Counted from the stretch's first letter, positions 27,708 through 37,450 are shown. The stretch is DNA of 64,000 nt from Comamonas_C sp026954015 (GCA_035063785.1 JAPSFS010000007.1:124001-188000); one strand, 5' to 3'. The notes: generated by a model from the letters alone, not told the origin. A program made the numbers and translations.

Positions 27708-28199
27708 GTGAAGGTTCTTGACCTGCTGTGCTCCGAAAGCCATGCCTTTGAAGGCTGGTTCGGCTCGGAGGACGAATTCCAGTCGCAGCAGGCGCGCGGG
27801 CTGGTGCAGTGCCCCCTGTGCGGCAGCGCCCAGGTGCGCAAGCTCGTCAGCGCGCCACGCCTGAGTCTGTCGCGGGCTCGGGAGGACGCACGGCAGGAGG
27901 AGCGCGCAGCGCACCCCGAGCCGACCCGCAAGGCAGACGTTGCATCGACCGTCGGCGTACCGGAACCCGTGCGCGCGCTGCATGCCGCATGGCTGCAATG
28001 GGCGCGCCAGGTCGTCGCGCATACCGAGGATGTCGGGGGGCGCTTTGCGGCGGAAGCCCGACGCATGCATTACGGCGAGGCCCCGGAGCGCGGCATACGC
28101 GGACAGAGCTCGCCCGACGAGGTGGCGCAGTTGCTGGAAGAGGGCATCGAGGTCGTTCCGCTTCTGCTCCCCGACGCTGCCAAGAACCCACTGCAGTGA
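27708..28199 (+). CDS. DUF1178 family protein
   Basis: 163 residues from a GTG start. The N-terminus KVLDLLCSESHAFEGWFGS and the CPLCGSAQVRKL motif define DUF1178, a small cytosolic family with a probable zinc-ribbon (Cys at about residues 7, 36 and 39). The middle is variable and charged. The C-terminal RRMHYGEAPERGIRGQSSPD is conserved, as is EEGIEVVPLLLP. Function is unknown. The gene sits just after nuoN, as in related genomes, and could be co-transcribed with complex I. Confidence 0.88.
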   Translation: MKVLDLLCSESHAFEGWFGSEDEFQSQQARGLVQCPLCGSAQVRKLVSAPRLSLSRAREDARQEERAAHPEPTRKADVASTVGVPEPVRALHAAWLQWARQVVAHTEDVGGRFAAEARRMHYGEAPERGIRGQSSPDEVAQLLEEGIEVVPLLLPDAAKNPLQ

Positions 28200-28324
28200 C
28201 GGTGCGCCGGTGCGCCGGGGCGGCGCATATGTTCTTTTCTGATTAGCTCAAAGAAAACTGTTCGTTTGAGATTGAAGCTGCGCTGCGCACAATCTGCCGC
28301 ATCGTTTTTGATGTGGTGGATGAC

Positions 28325-29290
28325 ATGGCTCAGGTAGTGTGGTTGCAGTCTCTTGTCGCGGCGGCAGCCTTGACGCTGGGGGCGCTCGCGCAGGCGCAGG
28401 CAGTGGGCTCACTCAACGGTTCGGCCTCCTTGGCGCGCGCCTTTTACGAGGATACGGGTGTTGCGTTCGCGCAGCACCACCCGCGTGCGGGCAGCGTGGT
28501 GGCATTCAATTCCACGACCGACGTGCAGGCCCTGGCCGATCTGGGCGTGGTGGCCGCGGACTGGGCGCAGCAGTTTCCCGAGGGCGCTGCGCCGACCACA
28601 TCCACCGTGCTCTTCGTCGTGCGCGCGGGCAACCCGAAGAATGTGCATGACTGGCGCGATCTGGTGCGTGACGGCGTGCACGTGGTGCTTGCCAACCCGA
28701 AGACGTGCAACAACGGACGTTACGCCTACCTCGGTGCCTGGGGCAGCGTGCGCGAGGCGGGGGGTACCGACGCCAGCGCGGCGCAGTTCGTGGGCGACCT
28801 TTACCACCATGCGGCGCTGGTGGCGGCCAGCGAGCGCGAGGCGGTGGCGGCGTTCGCGCAGCGTGGCGAGGGTGACGTGCTGGTAGCGTTCGAATCCGAT
28901 GCGGTGGCGCTGCAGCAGTCGCTGGGCGATGGGGAGGTGGCGCTGGTGTACCCCAAGGCCAGCGTCGTGGCGGAAAACCCGGTGGCGCTGGTGCAGCGCG
29001 GCGCACCGCAGGAGCAGCTTGACCAGGCCCGCGCCTACCTGGGCTACCTGTACTCGGACGAAGCGCAGGAAATTGCCGCGCAGCACGCGATCCGCCCGCG
29101 CTCGCCGGTCGTGCTCGCGCGTCACGCTGACCGGTTCGGGGCGCTGCAACTGTTCCCGGTCTCGAAGTACTTCGGCAGCCTGCAGCTTGCGCGGAAGGTG
29201 CATTTCAGCGACGGTGGGCTGTTTGACCAGCTCTACCGGGAAGACCCGACACGGCTCACGGCGGCAACGCACGGCCGCGCGCCGCTGTAA
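28325..29290 (+). CDS. Sulfate-binding-protein-like periplasmic protein with a degenerate ligand site
   Basis: 321 residues. The N-terminal signal peptide (cleavage near AQAQA-VG, residue 26) points to the periplasm. From residue 75 it follows the sulfate/thiosulfate-binding protein family: PTTSTVLFVVRAGNPKNVHD, YAYLGAWG, GDVLVAFESDA, YLGYLYSDEAQEIAAQ, RPRSPVV and KVHFSDGGLFDQLY. However, the usual SHGGSGKQ ligand loop is replaced around residues 54-65 by RAGSVVAFNSTT, the SSGGAR loop by TCNNGR, and the ligand Trp in AWENEA by Phe. No ABC permease or ATPase is nearby, so a transport role is doubtful. The 125-bp upstream gap is AT-richer, with a CTCAAA/TTTGAG inverted repeat at 28247-28270. 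Confidence 0.85.
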   Translation: MAQVVWLQSLVAAAALTLGALAQAQAVGSLNGSASLARAFYEDTGVAFAQHHPRAGSVVAFNSTTDVQALADLGVVAADWAQQFPEGAAPTTSTVLFVVRAGNPKNVHDWRDLVRDGVHVVLANPKTCNNGRYAYLGAWGSVREAGGTDASAAQFVGDLYHHAALVAASEREAVAAFAQRGEGDVLVAFESDAVALQQSLGDGEVALVYPKASVVAENPVALVQRGAPQEQLDQARAYLGYLYSDEAQEIAAQHAIRPRSPVVLARHADRFGALQLFPVSKYFGSLQLARKVHFSDGGLFDQLYREDPTRLTAATHGRAPL

Positions 29291-29291
29291 C

Positions 29292-30176
29292 TCACCAGGG
29301 CGCCATCGTGTGCAGCGGAATGTCGTGCGCACGGGCGATGGCGTCGAGCTGGGCACGTGTCTGCAGGCGCAGGTAGCGCGCGACGGCGGTTTGCGTCGCT
29401 GGTGCCCGCGGGTCGGTGTCGGCCGGTAGCCCGAGCAGCGCGTAGACGCGGGCCGCGAAGTGCGGTTCGAGCGCGGCCAGCGCCACGCGGCCATCGGCGC
29501 ACGGGTAGACGCGGTAGCCTGCGTGCGCGCCCCCCACATCGCCATGTGGCCCCGTCAGTCCCCACGTGCGCGGCAGGCCGAGCCAGTCGGCCGCATCGGC
29601 CAGCGCAACCTCGATGCAACTGCCCAGGCCGGTGTGCGCGCGCGCCAGCTGGGCCTGCAACACCGCTTCGCTGGCCATCAAGGCACCGCCCATGTCCGCG
29701 AACAGCGTCGCGGGCATGGAGACGTCGGTGACCAGCCCCGCTTGCGCAAGGTAGGTCAGGTCGTGCCCGGGCGCTTCGGCGGCGCTGCCCCGCGCGCCGA
29801 CGATGCGCACGAGCGATAGCTGCGGGTAGGTGACGTGCAGCGTGGGCCAGGCGAGGCCCAGCTTGGCCAGCGCCGAGGGGCGAAACGACGTGATGAGCAC
29901 GTCGCAGCGTGCAAGCTCCGCCTGCAGCGTGGCCTGCCCTTCGGGGGTCTTCAGGTCGGCGTGCAGCACCTGCACGCCGTCGTGCAGCGTGGCGTAGGCC
30001 GCCGGACAGTACAGGCCCATCGGGTCGCTGCTCGATGCGCCGGGGCGGGGTGGGGGCTCCATCTTGGTGCACTGCGCGCCCATCTGTCGACAGCGCATGA
30101 GCGCCGCGGGGCCGGGCAGGTTCAGTGCCAGGCTCAGGACGCGGATTCCTTCGAGAGGCTGGATTGTCGCTGGCAT
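29292..30176 (-). CDS. Short CaiB/BaiF family (alpha-methylacyl-CoA racemase-like) protein
   Basis: 294 residues, shorter than the 350-400 usual for family III CoA-transferases and racemases. PLEGIRVLSLALNLPGPAAL is the family start, DVLITSFRPSALAKLGL and YPQLSLVRIVG follow. The catalytic Asp appears in GHDLTYLAQAG, matching the GHDINY motif of racemases, and AGYRVYPCADGRVALAALEP is the small-domain entry. The middle and C-terminal parts are shortened. It may epimerise a branched acyl-CoA; the substrate cannot be told. Its stop is one base from the stop of the convergent sulfate-binding-like gene. Confidence 0.85.
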   Translation of the reverse strand: MPATIQPLEGIRVLSLALNLPGPAALMRCRQMGAQCTKMEPPPRPGASSSDPMGLYCPAAYATLHDGVQVLHADLKTPEGQATLQAELARCDVLITSFRPSALAKLGLAWPTLHVTYPQLSLVRIVGARGSAAEAPGHDLTYLAQAGLVTDVSMPATLFADMGGALMASEAVLQAQLARAHTGLGSCIEVALADAADWLGLPRTWGLTGPHGDVGGAHAGYRVYPCADGRVALAALEPHFAARVYALLGLPADTDPRAPATQTAVARYLRLQTRAQLDAIARAHDIPLHTMAPW

Positions 30177-30260
30177 AGGGGTATGTGTCGTGGTGGTGAT
30201 GCGATCGGTGCAAGGCGGCACAATGCCCGCTTCGGGTCTCGCTGTGCAACGGCAGTCTAA

Positions 30261-31139
30261 ATGACGTCTCCAATTGCTACTCCTGTGCCGTCGGTGGCTC
30301 CGCTGACACGGCTGCTCGCGCCCGGGCCGCGCATGCCGTTGCTGTTCGTGGGCCACGGCAGCCCGATGAATGCCATCGAGCACAATGCCTGGCGCCAGAC
30401 CTGGGAGGATCTGGGGCGTGAGTTGCTGGAGCGCGCGCCGCGCCCCGCACTCATCCTGTGCATCTCGGCGCACTGGCTCACGCGTTCAGGCTGGTGGCTC
30501 ACGGGCATGGCGCATCCGCGCACGGTCCACGATTTCGGCGGGTTTCCACGCGAGCTGTTCGAGCAGCAATACCCTGCGCCGGGAGCGCCCGAGGTGGCGA
30601 GCGCTCTGGCGCAGTGCCTGCGCAGCCCGGCAACGGGGCAGGCGCTGGGTGTGGACGAGCATGAGTGGGGGCTGGACCACGGTGCCTGGAGCGTGCTCGC
30701 CCCGATGTTCCCGCAGGCGGACCTGCCCGTGGTGCAGCTGAGCATGGATTACGACCGCCCCGCAGCCGAGCACTTCGCGCTGGGGCAGCAGCTGCGCGCG
30801 CTGCGGGATCTGGGCGTGCTCATCGTCGCCAGCGGCAACGTGGTGCATAACCTGCGCGCGCTGCGGCGCGACGCCGGCGTCAACGCGACCTACACGTGGG
30901 CGAGCGAGTTCGATGCACGCGTGACGCACGCGGTCGAGGCCGAGGACTGGGCGGATCTGGTGGCGTTCCAGCGCTGGGGTGAGATTGCAGCGCTGGCGCA
31001 CCCCAGCCACGATCATTTTTTGCCTCTTTTGTACGCCAGCGCCTGTGTGGACGAGCGCGAGCAGCTACGATTTTTCAATACCGGGTTTCAGAGCGCGTCG
31101 ATCTCGATGCGCTCCATGCTGTGGGGCCTGCCGTCCTGA
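30261..31139 (+). CDS. ygiD: DODA-type extradiol ring-opening dioxygenase (YgiD family)
   Basis: 292 residues. The family opens catechol rings next to the hydroxyls; E. coli YgiD acts on L-DOPA. Metal and active-site histidines are visible in VGHGSPMNAIEHN, CISAHWLTR, LDHGAWSVLAPM and GNVVHNL, and the C-terminal HPSHDHFLPLLY is conserved. It is encoded divergently from the racemase-like gene with an 84-bp shared promoter region. The natural substrate is not inferable. The codons for ASACVDEREQLRFF resemble the intergenic repeat (see rejected items). Confidence 0.9.
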   Translation: MTSPIATPVPSVAPLTRLLAPGPRMPLLFVGHGSPMNAIEHNAWRQTWEDLGRELLERAPRPALILCISAHWLTRSGWWLTGMAHPRTVHDFGGFPRELFEQQYPAPGAPEVASALAQCLRSPATGQALGVDEHEWGLDHGAWSVLAPMFPQADLPVVQLSMDYDRPAAEHFALGQQLRALRDLGVLIVASGNVVHNLRALRRDAGVNATYTWASEFDARVTHAVEAEDWADLVAFQRWGEIAALAHPSHDHFLPLLYASACVDEREQLRFFNTGFQSASISMRSMLWGLPS

Positions 31140-31152
31140 GTGGCCGTGTGGC

Positions 31153-31179
31153 GCACCACCGTGGTGCATCGCGGATAAT
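31153..31179 (+). promoter_or_regulatory. Dyad and -10 element upstream of aspA
   Basis: GCACCAC and GTGGTGC (31153-31167) are 7-bp arms with one base between. GATAAT at 31174-31179 is a good -10, so the dyad covers the -35 area. Candidate operator for aspA, whose start lies 137 bp further on. Confidence 0.4.
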
Positions 31180-31316
31180 CGCCAGCCGGTGGTGGCATGG
31201 TCATGCGGTCGCTTGCCTGCCGCTGCCCCTCGTCGTTCCGCGCCTTGCGAGCTGTTGTGCGCGCGGGTGGTCCGGATTCGGCGTGCACCACTTTCGAATC
31301 GGAGAATCTGCCTGCC

Positions 31317-32717
<1,401 letters not shown>

Positions 32718-32742
32718 TCCGTCATCCGGGGGCGAGCCCCGG

Positions 32743-32772
32743 TTGACACTGGTCTCTTGGCCCCTGTGCTAC
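32743..32772 (+). promoter_or_regulatory. Sigma-70 promoter of the hemerythrin gene
   Basis: TTGACA (32743-32748, consensus) and TGCTAC (32767-32772) with an 18-bp spacer. The predicted leader is about 35 nt. A small CCGGGG/CCCCGG hairpin (32726-32742) just upstream may end the aspA transcript. Confidence 0.55.
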
Positions 32773-32812
32773 GGTGCGCCATCGTTTTGCGCACCGCGCG
32801 AGGAGATCGCCC

Positions 32813-33277
32813 ATGGACACGCCCAAGCCCAGCCAGCTGCTCGAAGAGCAGCACCAGCGCATCGACGAGGGCGTCCAGGGCGCGATGGACGGCAGCGGCG
32901 ACGCGCAGGAACTGGCGGCATCGCTGGATCTGCTGCGCCTGCACTTGTACCTCGAAGAGACGGTGCTGTTTCCGGTGCTGGAGAAGACCGGCCTCACGAT
33001 GCCGGTCTTCGTGATGCAGCGCGAGCACGGCCTGATGTGGCCGTTGATGGAAAAGCTCGCGCAGGGGTGCCGCGCCCAGGTCGATCTGGATTCATTGCTC
33101 GACGATTGCGAAGAGCTGTTCCAGTTGCTGCAGGTGCACAACCCCAAGGAGGAGCAGATCCTCTACAGCGCGGCCGACGGCCTGGAAGAGGGCGTGCAGG
33201 CGCTGTCCGAGGCGCTGCTTGCCGGGCAGTTGCCCGAGGGCTGGCGCTGCAGGGCGGTGGCGGGCAAGCCGGCGTAG
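32813..33277 (+). CDS. Hemerythrin HHE-domain protein
   Basis: 154 residues, all-helical. Diiron ligands are in typical positions: His14 (EEQHQRID), His44 and Glu48 (LHLYLEE), His72 (REHGLMW), His109 and Glu113 (VHNPKEEQ). Such proteins bind oxygen or NO or act in iron and redox stress responses; which applies here is not visible. A consensus promoter precedes it, so it is likely a stand-alone unit. Confidence 0.9.
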   Translation: MDTPKPSQLLEEQHQRIDEGVQGAMDGSGDAQELAASLDLLRLHLYLEETVLFPVLEKTGLTMPVFVMQREHGLMWPLMEKLAQGCRAQVDLDSLLDDCEELFQLLQVHNPKEEQILYSAADGLEEGVQALSEALLAGQLPEGWRCRAVAGKPA

Positions 33278-33349
33278 CGTTGTCGCCACGGGCGAGAGCA
33301 GGTCGCTATCATCCGCGGCATCCCAATTTTTCTGAACAGGAGCCGTGCG

Positions 33350-34033
33350 ATGCAAGCCTCGCTCGTCGATGATTTGCTGGGTCAACTCCAGGGGCCGTCG
33401 CTCGGCCGTATCGCGCAGCAGCTCGGTACCGATACCGCGAGCGCGAACAACGCGATCGCCGCGGCGCTGCCCATGCTGGTGGGTGCGCTGGGCAACAACG
33501 CGCAGCAGCCTGGGGGTGCCGAAGCGCTGTTCAACGCGTTGCAGCGCGACCACGCGGGCGAGGGTGCCGTCGATCTCGGCGGCATGCTGGGCGCGTTGCA
33601 GGGCGGAGGCGGCTGGGGTGGCACCGCTGGTTCTGGTCTGGGTGGGCTGCTGGGCGGCCTGCTCGGTGGCGCGGCGCCCGCGGGCCGGCAGATGGATGCC
33701 GGCGGCATCCTCGGGCATATCTTTGGCGATGCGCAGTCGCGCGCCGAATCGGGGCTGAGCCAGGCCTCCGGACTGCAGGGCGGGCAGGCGGGCAAGCTGC
33801 TCATGATGCTCGCGCCCATGGTCATGGCGGCGCTGGCGCAGCGCACGCGCGCGAGCAACCTTGACGCCGGTGGGCTGGGCCAGGTGCTCGGGCAGGAGCG
33901 CGCGCGCATTCAGCAGCAGGGTGGCCTGGGTGGCGGGTTGCTCAATGCGGTGCTCGACCAGAACGGCGACGGCACCGTCGATCTTGGTGATCTGCTCAAA
34001 CTCGGCGGCAGCCTGTTCGGCGGGCGGCGTTGA
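33350..34033 (+). CDS. DUF937 domain protein with a C-terminal EF-hand-like loop
   Basis: 227 residues. The N-terminal DUF937 region (about residues 1-75) contains IAQQLGTDTASANNAIAAAL and PMLVGALGNNA. A Gly-rich low-complexity middle (residues 80-112) is followed by a second helical unit with KLLMMLAPMVMAALAQ. The C-terminus has DQNGDGTVDLGD (residues 203-214), a perfect EF-hand or dockerin-like calcium loop, suggesting Ca2+ binding. No signal peptide is seen. Function of the family is unknown. Confidence 0.85.
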   Translation: MQASLVDDLLGQLQGPSLGRIAQQLGTDTASANNAIAAALPMLVGALGNNAQQPGGAEALFNALQRDHAGEGAVDLGGMLGALQGGGGWGGTAGSGLGGLLGGLLGGAAPAGRQMDAGGILGHIFGDAQSRAESGLSQASGLQGGQAGKLLMMLAPMVMAALAQRTRASNLDAGGLGQVLGQERARIQQQGGLGGGLLNAVLDQNGDGTVDLGDLLKLGGSLFGGRR

Positions 34034-34063
34034 GCGCTGCACGCGCATTCGGCACCAGACTCT

Positions 34064-34130
34064 GAGTTTTTGAGCCAAATCCGGCTCTGGCGCTTATGCA
34101 GCAAGCGCGAGCAGCTATCTTTTGAGATAT
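34064..34130. repeat. Comamonadaceae-type intergenic repeat
   Basis: GGCTCTGGCGCTTATG and AGCAAGCGCGAGCAGCTATC followed by TTTTGAGATA. It has the same layout as the copies at 38817, 44818 and 54501: GGCT(C)CAGCGC-loop-AAGCGC-GCAGCTAT-TTTTGA. It lies between the convergent DUF937 and hppA genes. Confidence 0.7.
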
Positions 34131-34158
34131 TGCTGCGGAGCTTCGCGGTTCCACCAAT

Positions 34159-34184
34159 GAAAAGGCCCGCCTGACGGCGGGCCT
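34159..34184 (-). terminator. Rho-independent terminator after hppA
   Basis: On the minus strand AGGCCCGCC and GGCGGGCCT enclose GTCA and are followed by TTTTC. 22 bp after the hppA stop. Confidence 0.85.
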
Positions 34185-34205
34185 GTCGGTGGGAAATGCG
34201 CTGGC

Positions 34206-36653
34206 TTACATCAGCGTCACTTCCACACGCCGTGCCTGCGGGCCGCTGCCGGCCTGGATGTCGGCGGGCTTTTGCAGTTCGATGCGATCTTCGGGGACGC
34301 CCAGCGCCTTGAGCTTGTCGCGCACGGCTTCGGCGCGCTGCTTGGCGATCTCGGCGTTCTGCGCGGCATTGCCCGTGGCATCAACGTAGCCGCTGACCAC
34401 CGCCTTCTTGCCGTTTTGCACACCGGCCACGATGGGCGCGAGCAGCGGGTCGGCGCTGGCCTCGACCGCTACCTTGCCGGTGGCGAACAGCAGCACGACC
34501 TTTTCGCCCTCGTTCGCCGCCGAGAAGGTCTCGGCCACCGCGACCGCGGCGGTTTGCGTGTCCGCGCTCGGCGTGGCGGCCGAAACCGCCGTGCCACCGT
34601 GCACGCTCACCACGAGCGGCACGATCAAGAGCGCCACGATGTTGATGATCTTGATCAGCGGGTTCACGGCCGGGCCGGCGGTGTCCTTGTAGGGGTCGCC
34701 CACGGTGTCGCCGGTGACAGCGGCCTTGTGCGCATCAGAACCCTTGCCACCATGGTGACCGTCTTCGATGTATTTCTTGGCGTTGTCCCAGGCGCCGCCG
34801 CCGGTGCACATGCTGATCGCAACGAACAGGCCGGTGACGATGGTGCCCATGAGCAGGCCGCCGAGCGCCTTGGGGCCCAGCAGCAGGCCGACCAGGATGG
34901 GGACAACCACCGGCAGCAGGCTGGGGATCATCATTTCCTTGATGGCCGCGCCGGTGAGCATGCTCACGGCCTTGCCGTATTCCGGCTTGGCCTTGCCTTC
35001 CATGATGCCCTTGATGTCGCGGAACTGGCGGCGCACTTCTTCCACCACCGCGCCGGCGGCGCGGCCGACCGCTTCCATCGCCATGGCGCCGAACAGGTAG
35101 GGGATCAGGCCGCCGATGAACAGGCCCACGATCACCATCGGGTCGGACAGGTCAAACGACACCGCCTGGCCGAAGGTTTCGAGCTTGTGCGTGTAGTCGG
35201 CGAACAGCACGAGGGCCGCGAGACCGGCCGAGCCGATGGCGTAGCCCTTGGTCACGGCCTTGGTGGTGTTGCCCACGGCGTCCAGCGGGTCGGTGATGTC
35301 GCGCACGGCGGAGGGCATTTCAGCCATTTCCGCGATACCGCCGGCGTTGTCGGTGATCGGGCCGTAGGCGTCGAGCGCCACGACGATGCCAGCCATGGAG
35401 AGCATGGACATGGCGGCGGTCGCCACGCCATAGAGCCCGGCCAGTGAATAGGCGGCCCAGATGGCAATGCACACGAAGATCACCGGCCAGGCGGTGGACT
35501 TCATCGAGATGCCGATGCCCGCAATGATGTTGGTCGCGTGGCCCGTGGTGCTGGCCTGCGCCACGTGCTGTACGGGCTTGTATTGCGTGCCGGTGTAGTA
35601 CTCGGTGATCCACACGAGCAGACCGGTGAGCACGAGGCCCACGACGCAGGCACCGAAGAGCTTGCCCACCGCGCCCGTGCCGCCCAGCGCGTTGTCCGGG
35701 ATGATCCAGGCGGTGACGAAGTAGAACGCGATGAGCGACAGAATGCCGGCGATCGCCAGGCCCTTGTAGAGCGCGGGCATGACGTTCTTCATGCCGGGGC
35801 TGGCCTTCACGAAGAAGGTGCCGATGATGGAGGCGATGATGGACACCGCGCCCAGCGCCAGCGGGTAGACCACGGCGTGCGCCCCGGCGCCCTTGATCAG
35901 CAGGCCGCCCAGCACCATGGTGGCGATCAGCGTCACGGCATAGGTCTCGAACAGGTCGGCCGCCATGCCGGCGCAGTCGCCGACGTTGTCGCCCACGTTG
36001 TCGGCGATCACGGCCGGGTTGCGCGGGTCATCCTCGGGGATGCCGGCTTCCACCTTGCCCACGAGGTCGGCGCCCACGTCGGCGCCCTTGGTGAAGATGC
36101 CGCCGCCCAGGCGCGCGAAGATCGAGATCAGCGACGAGCCGAAGGCCAGGCCGATCAGCGGGTTGAGCGCGTGGCTGTCGGCCGCCGTGCCGCCGAGGAA
36201 CCAGTAGAAGCCCGTGACCCCGATCAACCCGAGGCCTACCACCAGCATGCCGGTGATCGCGCCGCCGCGAAACGCCACGTCCAGCGCCGGGCCGATGCCT
36301 TGCGTTGCCGCCTGCGCGGTGCGCACGTTGGCGCGCACCGAGACGTTCATGCCGATGAAGCCGCAGGCGCCCGAGAGCACCGCGCCGACGATGAAGCCGA
36401 TGGCCGTCGTCACGTCCAGGAACACTGCAATGAGGATGGCCAGCACCACGCCCACAATGGCGATGGTGCGGTATTGCTTGGCCAGATAGGCCGCCGCGCC
36501 CTGCTGGATCGCACCTGCGATTTCCTGCATGCGCGCGTTGCCTGCGTCCTTGGCCAGAATCCAGCCGCGGGCCCACAGGCCGTAGACCACCGCGATGACC
36601 CCGCAGACCAGGGCCAGGACGAGTGGCGTTGTCAGCTCTGCCGTTTGAGGCAT
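34206..36653 (-). CDS. hppA: K+-independent proton-pumping pyrophosphatase with C-terminal OmpA-like domain
   Basis: 815 residues. Residues 1-684 are a sixteen-helix membrane pyrophosphatase: TKGADVGADLVGKVEAGIPE and NVGDNVGDCAGMAADLFE are the PPi-Mg site, and GNTTKAVTKGYAIGSAGL carries the Lys of the K+-independent subclass. It couples PPi hydrolysis to H+ export. A 34-residue Ala/Thr/Ser linker follows, then residues 719-815 resemble an OmpA-type domain: LLFATGKVAVEASADPLL, GYVDATGNAAQNAEIAKQRA and ARRVEV. Asp758 and Arg773 are 15 apart, like the peptidoglycan-binding Asp271/Arg286 of A. baumannii OmpA. Membrane PPases have a periplasmic C-terminus, so the domain would face the cell wall. 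The ATG at 36653 follows GGAG by 8 bp. The soluble pyrophosphatase gene is divergent next to it. Confidence 0.93.
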   Translation of the reverse strand: MPQTAELTTPLVLALVCGVIAVVYGLWARGWILAKDAGNARMQEIAGAIQQGAAAYLAKQYRTIAIVGVVLAILIAVFLDVTTAIGFIVGAVLSGACGFIGMNVSVRANVRTAQAATQGIGPALDVAFRGGAITGMLVVGLGLIGVTGFYWFLGGTAADSHALNPLIGLAFGSSLISIFARLGGGIFTKGADVGADLVGKVEAGIPEDDPRNPAVIADNVGDNVGDCAGMAADLFETYAVTLIATMVLGGLLIKGAGAHAVVYPLALGAVSIIASIIGTFFVKASPGMKNVMPALYKGLAIAGILSLIAFYFVTAWIIPDNALGGTGAVGKLFGACVVGLVLTGLLVWITEYYTGTQYKPVQHVAQASTTGHATNIIAGIGISMKSTAWPVIFVCIAIWAAYSLAGLYGVATAAMSMLSMAGIVVALDAYGPITDNAGGIAEMAEMPSAVRDITDPLDAVGNTTKAVTKGYAIGSAGLAALVLFADYTHKLETFGQAVSFDLSDPMVIVGLFIGGLIPYLFGAMAMEAVGRAAGAVVEEVRRQFRDIKGIMEGKAKPEYGKAVSMLTGAAIKEMMIPSLLPVVVPILVGLLLGPKALGGLLMGTIVTGLFVAISMCTGGGAWDNAKKYIEDGHHGGKGSDAHKAAVTGDTVGDPYKDTAGPAVNPLIKIINIVALLIVPLVVSVHGGTAVSAATPSADTQTAAVAVAETFSAANEGEKVVLLFATGKVAVEASADPLLAPIVAGVQNGKKAVVSGYVDATGNAAQNAEIAKQRAEAVRDKLKALGVPEDRIELQKPADIQAGSGPQARRVEVTLM

Positions 36654-36910
36654 TCTCAACTCTCCAGTTCGTTTGTCATGGACGGAAGCGCAACGCCCGG
36701 GAAGTGCTTCCACCGCGTTGCTTCCTCACGCCCCGACTTTCCGGAGCTGATTGGCCAACACGCAACTGTAACGCCGTTTTGCCGGCGCAAGCAAGTTGCA
36801 AGCATCGCGCACCTAGAATATCCGCCGCGCCGCAGGATCGGCTGCGTGGCCCGGCCCACCCACCGTGGCGGCCGACTCGTGCGGTTTCTTCCACCTACTT
36901 CGGAATCGAT

Positions 36911-37450
36911 ATGTCGCTCAACACCGTCAAACCCGGCGATCATTTGCCTGAATCGTTCAACGTGGTCATCGAGATCCCGGCCGAGTCCGACCCGGTGAAA
37001 TACGAGGTGGACAAGGAATCGAGCGCGGTTTTCGTCGACCGTTTCCTTACCGTGGCGATGTACTACCCCTGCAACTACGGCTATGTGCCGCAGACGCTCT
37101 CGGGCGATGGGGATCCGGTCGACGTCATGGTCATCACGCCGTACCCGCTGTTGCCGGGCGTGGTGGTGCCGTGCCGCGCGCTGGGCATCCTGAAGATGGA
37201 AGACGAGGCGGGCGTGGACGGCAAGATCCTCGCGGTGCCATCGTCCAAGGTGCTCAAGATGTACGACGGGTGGAAGAGTGTCGATGACGTGAACCCGATG
37301 CGCCTGAAGGCCCTGAGCCACTTTTTCGAGCACTACAAGGACCTGGAGGACGGCAAGTGGGTCAAGGTGCTGGGCTGGGGCGGCGTGGCCGACGCGCACG
37401 AGGAAATCATGGGCGGCATTTCCAAGTATGCCGCCGGCCGCACGCAGTAA
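36911..37450 (+). CDS. ppa: Inorganic pyrophosphatase, soluble family I
   Basis: 179 residues. Cytosolic Mg-dependent enzyme hydrolysing PPi from biosynthesis. The active-site signature DGDPVDVMV, VEIPAES-type start (VVIEIPAESDPVKYEVD) and YPCNYGYVPQTL are present, with EDEAGVDGKILAVPS. The start at 36911 gives the family N-terminus; an upstream extension is not conserved. TAGAAT at 36814-36819 could be its -10. It is divergent from hppA across 257 bp, so both PPi-consuming enzymes may share control. Confidence 0.96.
   Translation: MSLNTVKPGDHLPESFNVVIEIPAESDPVKYEVDKESSAVFVDRFLTVAMYYPCNYGYVPQTLSGDGDPVDVMVITPYPLLPGVVVPCRALGILKMEDEAGVDGKILAVPSSKVLKMYDGWKSVDDVNPMRLKALSHFFEHYKDLEDGKWVKVLGWGGVADAHEEIMGGISKYAAGRTQ

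Noticed and set aside
31023..31080. Repeat-like sequence inside the 3' end of the DODA dioxygenase gene (GCCAGCGCC...GAGCGCGAGCAGCTACGATTTTT)
   Set aside because: It resembles the intergenic repeat, but the protein has the same length as E. coli YgiD in this part and the flanking residues are conserved, so an insertion is not supported.
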